DNA of 64,000 bases from contig JBITNC010000002.1 in the NCBI GenBank assembly GCA_050084985.1, positions 16,368,001-16,432,000 on the forward strand, given 5' to 3'. The notes under the pieces are model-generated. The model was not told the origin of the DNA. It worked only from the letters and a program-made list of their open reading frames with translations, and searched no databases. This document shows positions 60,560-64,000 of the stretch, piece by piece (position 1 is the stretch's first letter; every line of letters starts with the position of its first letter). This stretch comes from Nageia nagi (taxonomy: Eukaryota; Pinophyta). The position numbers and the translations under genes are program-made.

Positions 60560-62345
60560 AAAAAGTGAAAATTTCCATCGGAATGAAAAATGCCTCCTAG
60601 ATTTTGAGTACTTAAACTTGCTCAAATTCAAAAATTTCAAAGTTTAAAGTTGCTTAGAATACCATTTTCCATGCAATGAAGGCAAAATTTTCAATTTTTT
60701 TAGCAAAATTTGATGTTCCTCAAGTTGGGCGCTAGTTTTTACCTCATTGGAATTCCGTACACTTGAAAAAGTGTGCCTAGCTTTTTGGTGCCTTTAAGTT
60801 TCTCAAAATTGAAAATTTGAATTATTAAATGTGTTCAAAATGGTATTTTCCATACAAATATGTTAAAAACCTTGATTTTTGAGCAAAATCTTCACATTCT
60901 TCCATGTTAGGCGCCAATTTTCAGGTCTATGGATTCCCAATGGCATGAAAATCTGCGCCTTCCTTTTTGAGGGTTTTCCATGGCTCAAAATAAAAAATCT
61001 CAATTGTTAAATGTGCTAGAAATGTCTTTTCTTATGTAATGAAGGGTTCCAACTTGATTTTTGAGTGAAATTTATCAAAATTTTCCAACCTAGGCGCCAA
61101 ACCTAATCTTCAATTAGCCCCAAACCTGCGCCTAGATATTTGAGCCCCCAGACTTGCTCAAAAATGAAAATTTGCAAGTTTAAATGTGCTTGGAATGGGG
61201 TCTTGTATTCATTCATGTATTCAAATTTGATTTTAGATCAAAAACCCATCTTCCTCCTTGACTTAGGCGCCAAAAAACACTCCATTGGAATTCCATTGGC
61301 ATGGAAACATGCGCCTAGCCTTTTGGTGCATTTTCCTTGCTCAAATTCGAAATTTTGTAGACCTAAACTCTCTTGAAATGCCTTTGTCCTTGCTCACAAA
61401 CCTTCAAACTTGAGTTTTGGACAAAATTTATCTTTTTTCCTCATGCTAGGCACCAAAATTCATCCCATTGGATTTCCATAGCTTTGCAAACTTGCGCCTA
61501 GCATTTTGAGCCTCAAAATTTGCTCAATTTCGAAAAATTGAAGGTTTAAATGTGCTAGAAATCATCATTTTGACCTTATGAACACCTCAAACTTGATTTT
61601 TGATGAAATTTGCGCTTTTCCCTCCAAGTTAGGCGCTTGTTTTCATTCCTATGGATTTAGAAAAATTAGGAAAATTGCGCTTACCTTTTAGGTGCTCAAA
61701 AATAGCTCAAATTCAATTTTTTCAAGACCTAAATATGCTCAAAATGCCATTTTGCACCCAATGAACCCTTCAAACTTGATTTTTGACCAAAATTTGTCAA
61801 ATGTTTCATTTTAGATGCCATCTTTCACTCCATTGGATTCAGAAAAACTTGAAAACCTGTGCCTAGGAATTTGAGCCATCAAACTTGCTTGAAATTGAAA
61901 ATTTACAAGTTTAAATGTGCTAGAAATGCCATTTTTGATCAATCTATTCCTTTGGTTTGGTATTTTGGTAAAAATCTATTTTTCTCCTTCAATTTAGGCG
62001 CCAAAATGCAAGTCTATGGATTTCCAATCACTTGGAAACTTGCGCCTAGGATTTTAGGGCACTTCCATTGGTCAAAATAAAAAATTTGTAGACCTAAAGT
62101 GCCTTAGAATGGGATTTTACATGCAATCAAATCATCTTCCTTGATTTTTGAGATAAATTTCATTTTCCCCTATGTAGCTAGGTGCCAAAATACACCTCAA
62201 TGGATTTCCATTGGCTTGAAAAACTGTGCCTAGGCTTGGAGGGCTTAAAACTTTGTCAAAATTGAAAATTTCAAGTCCTAATTGTGTTAGAAACAACCTT
62301 ATCTCTCCAATGACGCTCTTAGACTTGATTTTCAACACCATTTGC
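60560..62345 (+). repeat. 182-bp tandem array, about 10 copies
   Basis: The landmark TAGGCGCC (or a one- or two-base variant) recurs near 60727, 60908, 61091, 61266, 61448, 61631, 61814, 61996 and 62179, spacings 175-184. Each unit then has a CCATTGGA-like segment, GCGCCTAG about 45-50 bases after the landmark, TTTGAGC, TGCTCAAA..TGAAAATTT, a GTTTAAATGTGCTAGAAATG core and AACTTGATTTTTGA. Copies differ by roughly a fifth to a third by eye, so the array is old. Similar but looser sequence continues on both sides. Confidence 0.9.
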
Positions 62346-63588
62346 ATTTGTCTCTTGAAATGTTTTCATATTTTGCCGTTCCTTGGAGCTATGTGTCAAA
62401 ACCCGGGCTTTGATATCACTAAAATCCTCAAACTTTGTTCTTGGCCACACCTTATGCATTCTGGACCCATATCCATCATTTCCGAGCTTGAACTTGACCA
62501 AATCCACATTTTCCGCTGTTTCTAGGCTCAAACTATGCATTTCCGAGTTCAAACTTTGAAAAATGGTCATTTCTGATATTTATGGTCAAAACCAAGCTTA
62601 ATCTTTGAAAAATGATAATTTTCGGCTTTCTTGACACTTCAGAGCTCAAACTTTACATTTCTGGTCATTTTGAACTCAACTTTGAATTTTTGACCATTTT
62701 TGAGCTTTCTGGGCTGAAATGGTGCAAAAATGCATATTTTCTATCATACTTGCCCTTTTCGGCTTTTCGGAGTCAAAATTGACAAAAATGCTTATTTTTG
62801 TCATCTTAGCCATACTTGGACACCTTTGTGCTTGTATCCTGCAAAAACGCACCTTTTTGTCACCCTTGGCACTTCCAAGCTCAAACTCTGTATAACCGAC
62901 CCCATATGCATTGATTGCACTCTAGACTCAAAAATTCGTGCTCTGATGCTGTCTTTCAGATCTTGGCTCTATGGCTCCAAAATTGGTGATTGGATACTCT
63001 GATACTCTTCGAGGTCTTTGTTGCAAGATCTCCGTGAATCGCTTCCTGATATCATGTTTGCACTCTTTAGAATGAACTATCTGTTGCCAAAACCCAATCT
63101 CAAGGCAATGCACCTCATTGCCTTTGTAAAAATAGGGTCCCCAAAATCTTGTATTTTGGGGTGTGTTGTGTGGGCACAACACAGGGTAGTGATGTCAAGA
63201 CAACGACGAGCAGTAGTGTCAGTTGCAGGTGTGAAGGCTACGAACCACCATGATGTCCATGACATCAAAGGAGCCAACGTTAGGGAAAGCCACATTGAGC
63301 TGGTGTTTACACAGTGCCAAGAGTTTCAAACCACGAGCAAAGCCACAAACGTCCAACAGAGGAGCACATTAGGTGAAACCACACCACGAACAGATCAAAG
63401 GGCAATGTAGGTTCCATCTCTAATGAGGATATGATCCGAAAATTTGGATCCCTTCAACATTCAATAATCTCCATTTCAGTGTGTTCATTGTGATCGTCTT
63501 GTCTTCAGCTTTCCGATGCTTCTTTCGGATCAAGAATCCGAGTCCGTATGTGGAAGTTATGGCATTAAGTTCAGTTTGTGTATATTTG
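62346..63588. other. Unassigned sequence with short repeated words
   Basis: 62380-63000 has repeated GAGCTCAAACTTT/GGTCATTT words, perhaps extremely diverged array units. A 130-codon plus-strand frame at 63018-63410 matches no family I know; its second half (63180-63400) has more balanced base composition than its neighbours. Confidence 0.45.
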
Positions 63589-63960
63589 AAAAAAAAAAAT
63601 CAAATATTGGCGGGACCCGCCCGCCACTGTACAGCCCATGTAGGCGTGACAGGGACACGTAGGCGGAGGAGCGGTGGATCGCCAAACGAGCCGCGTGACT
63701 GCCAACTCACCTGCCACCCGCTTGCCACGTCCAGACCACGTAGGCCGGACCATGTGGAGGCCTATTTGACTATTTGACTGCTAAGCCAGCCGTCCGTGCG
63801 CGCGACTTGCCCACCCAGCCAACCCGCCTCGACCTGCGTGGCAAGCCGCCCAGTCAGCTAGCTGCCGGTCAACAGAGTTTGACTTCGTACCAGAACGTGC
63901 CACGTGTCGCCACCACAATGCACCCGCCCAGTTTTGGATTCTTTTAACGTATTTTGGCGT
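63589..63960. other. GC-rich block with ACGT-core motifs
   Basis: The block begins after a run of A residues at 63589 and is markedly GC-rich compared with everything around it. It contains CCACGTGTCGCC (G-box/ABRE type), several CACGTAGG and GCCACGTCC words, and TTTGAC W-box cores. It could be a promoter, an LTR U3 region, or a less-deaminated repeat. The sequence ends too soon to decide. Confidence 0.6.
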
Positions 63961-64000
63961 TTCTAAGGTTTTTTGGTGATTTTTGATTCGCCTAAGGTCC

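Overview
This is nuclear DNA from a land plant: about 64 kb that is mostly AT-rich and dominated by nested, decayed retrotransposons. It contains two recognisable host genes. The huge TE-filled introns of one gene, the mutational decay and the layered nesting recall a large-genome plant such as a gymnosperm. That is an inference; nothing in the sequence fixes the species.

Host genes. (1) 4716-6559 (+) encodes a chloroplast-type J-domain/ferredoxin-fold protein (DJC76/77/82 class) in three exons. The J domain carries HPD, a CX2CX2C...CP iron-sulfur motif follows, and the C-terminus has two hydrophobic segments. The predicted transit peptide and the J domain lie in different frames, so one base appears missing, or there is an unseen upstream exon. 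(2) 39465-46790 (+, continuing beyond the window) holds exons 1 and 2 of phytochelatin synthase, including the catalytic Cys segment. Intron 1 is 7.1 kb. Intron 2 is longer than 17 kb and runs off the right edge.

Layout. 1-4.5 kb: AT-rich intergenic DNA with a degenerate ~70-bp repeat. 4.7-6.6 kb: the J-domain gene. 8.06-8.24 kb: a 22-bp minisatellite. 8.93-16.79 kb: a solo LTR split by a complete minus-strand Ty3/gypsy element (9575-16688, TSD GTAAT). That element has gag, no visible pol, and an antisense plant-mobile-domain gene with its own TATA box. 18.3-18.85 kb: an old Copia-type LTR. 20.2-21.2 kb: an hAT transposase relic. 21.94-30.28 kb: a minus-strand Copia element with iMet PBS. 30.3-35.6 kb: a plus-strand Tat-lineage gypsy pol relic with two RNase H domains, split by a 1.43-kb solo LTR (TSD TCTTT). 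39.4-64 kb: the phytochelatin synthase locus. Its intron 1 contains a Copia 3' end, itself split by a gag-protease-only LTR element. Its intron 2 contains a minus-strand Copia element split inside RNase H by a full-length LINE (5.5 kb, 16-bp TSD), then an unassigned segment, a ~182-bp tandem array (60.56-62.34 kb) and a GC-rich block at the right edge.

The two host genes have no evident functional link. The most unusual object is the gypsy element at 9.6-16.7 kb. It pairs a gag-only LTR element with an antisense PMD gene whose reading frame is broken almost only by TAG codons at former CAG positions, which fits deamination of CHG-methylated cytosines. The conserved inverted motifs in the 182-bp array are the second most unusual feature.
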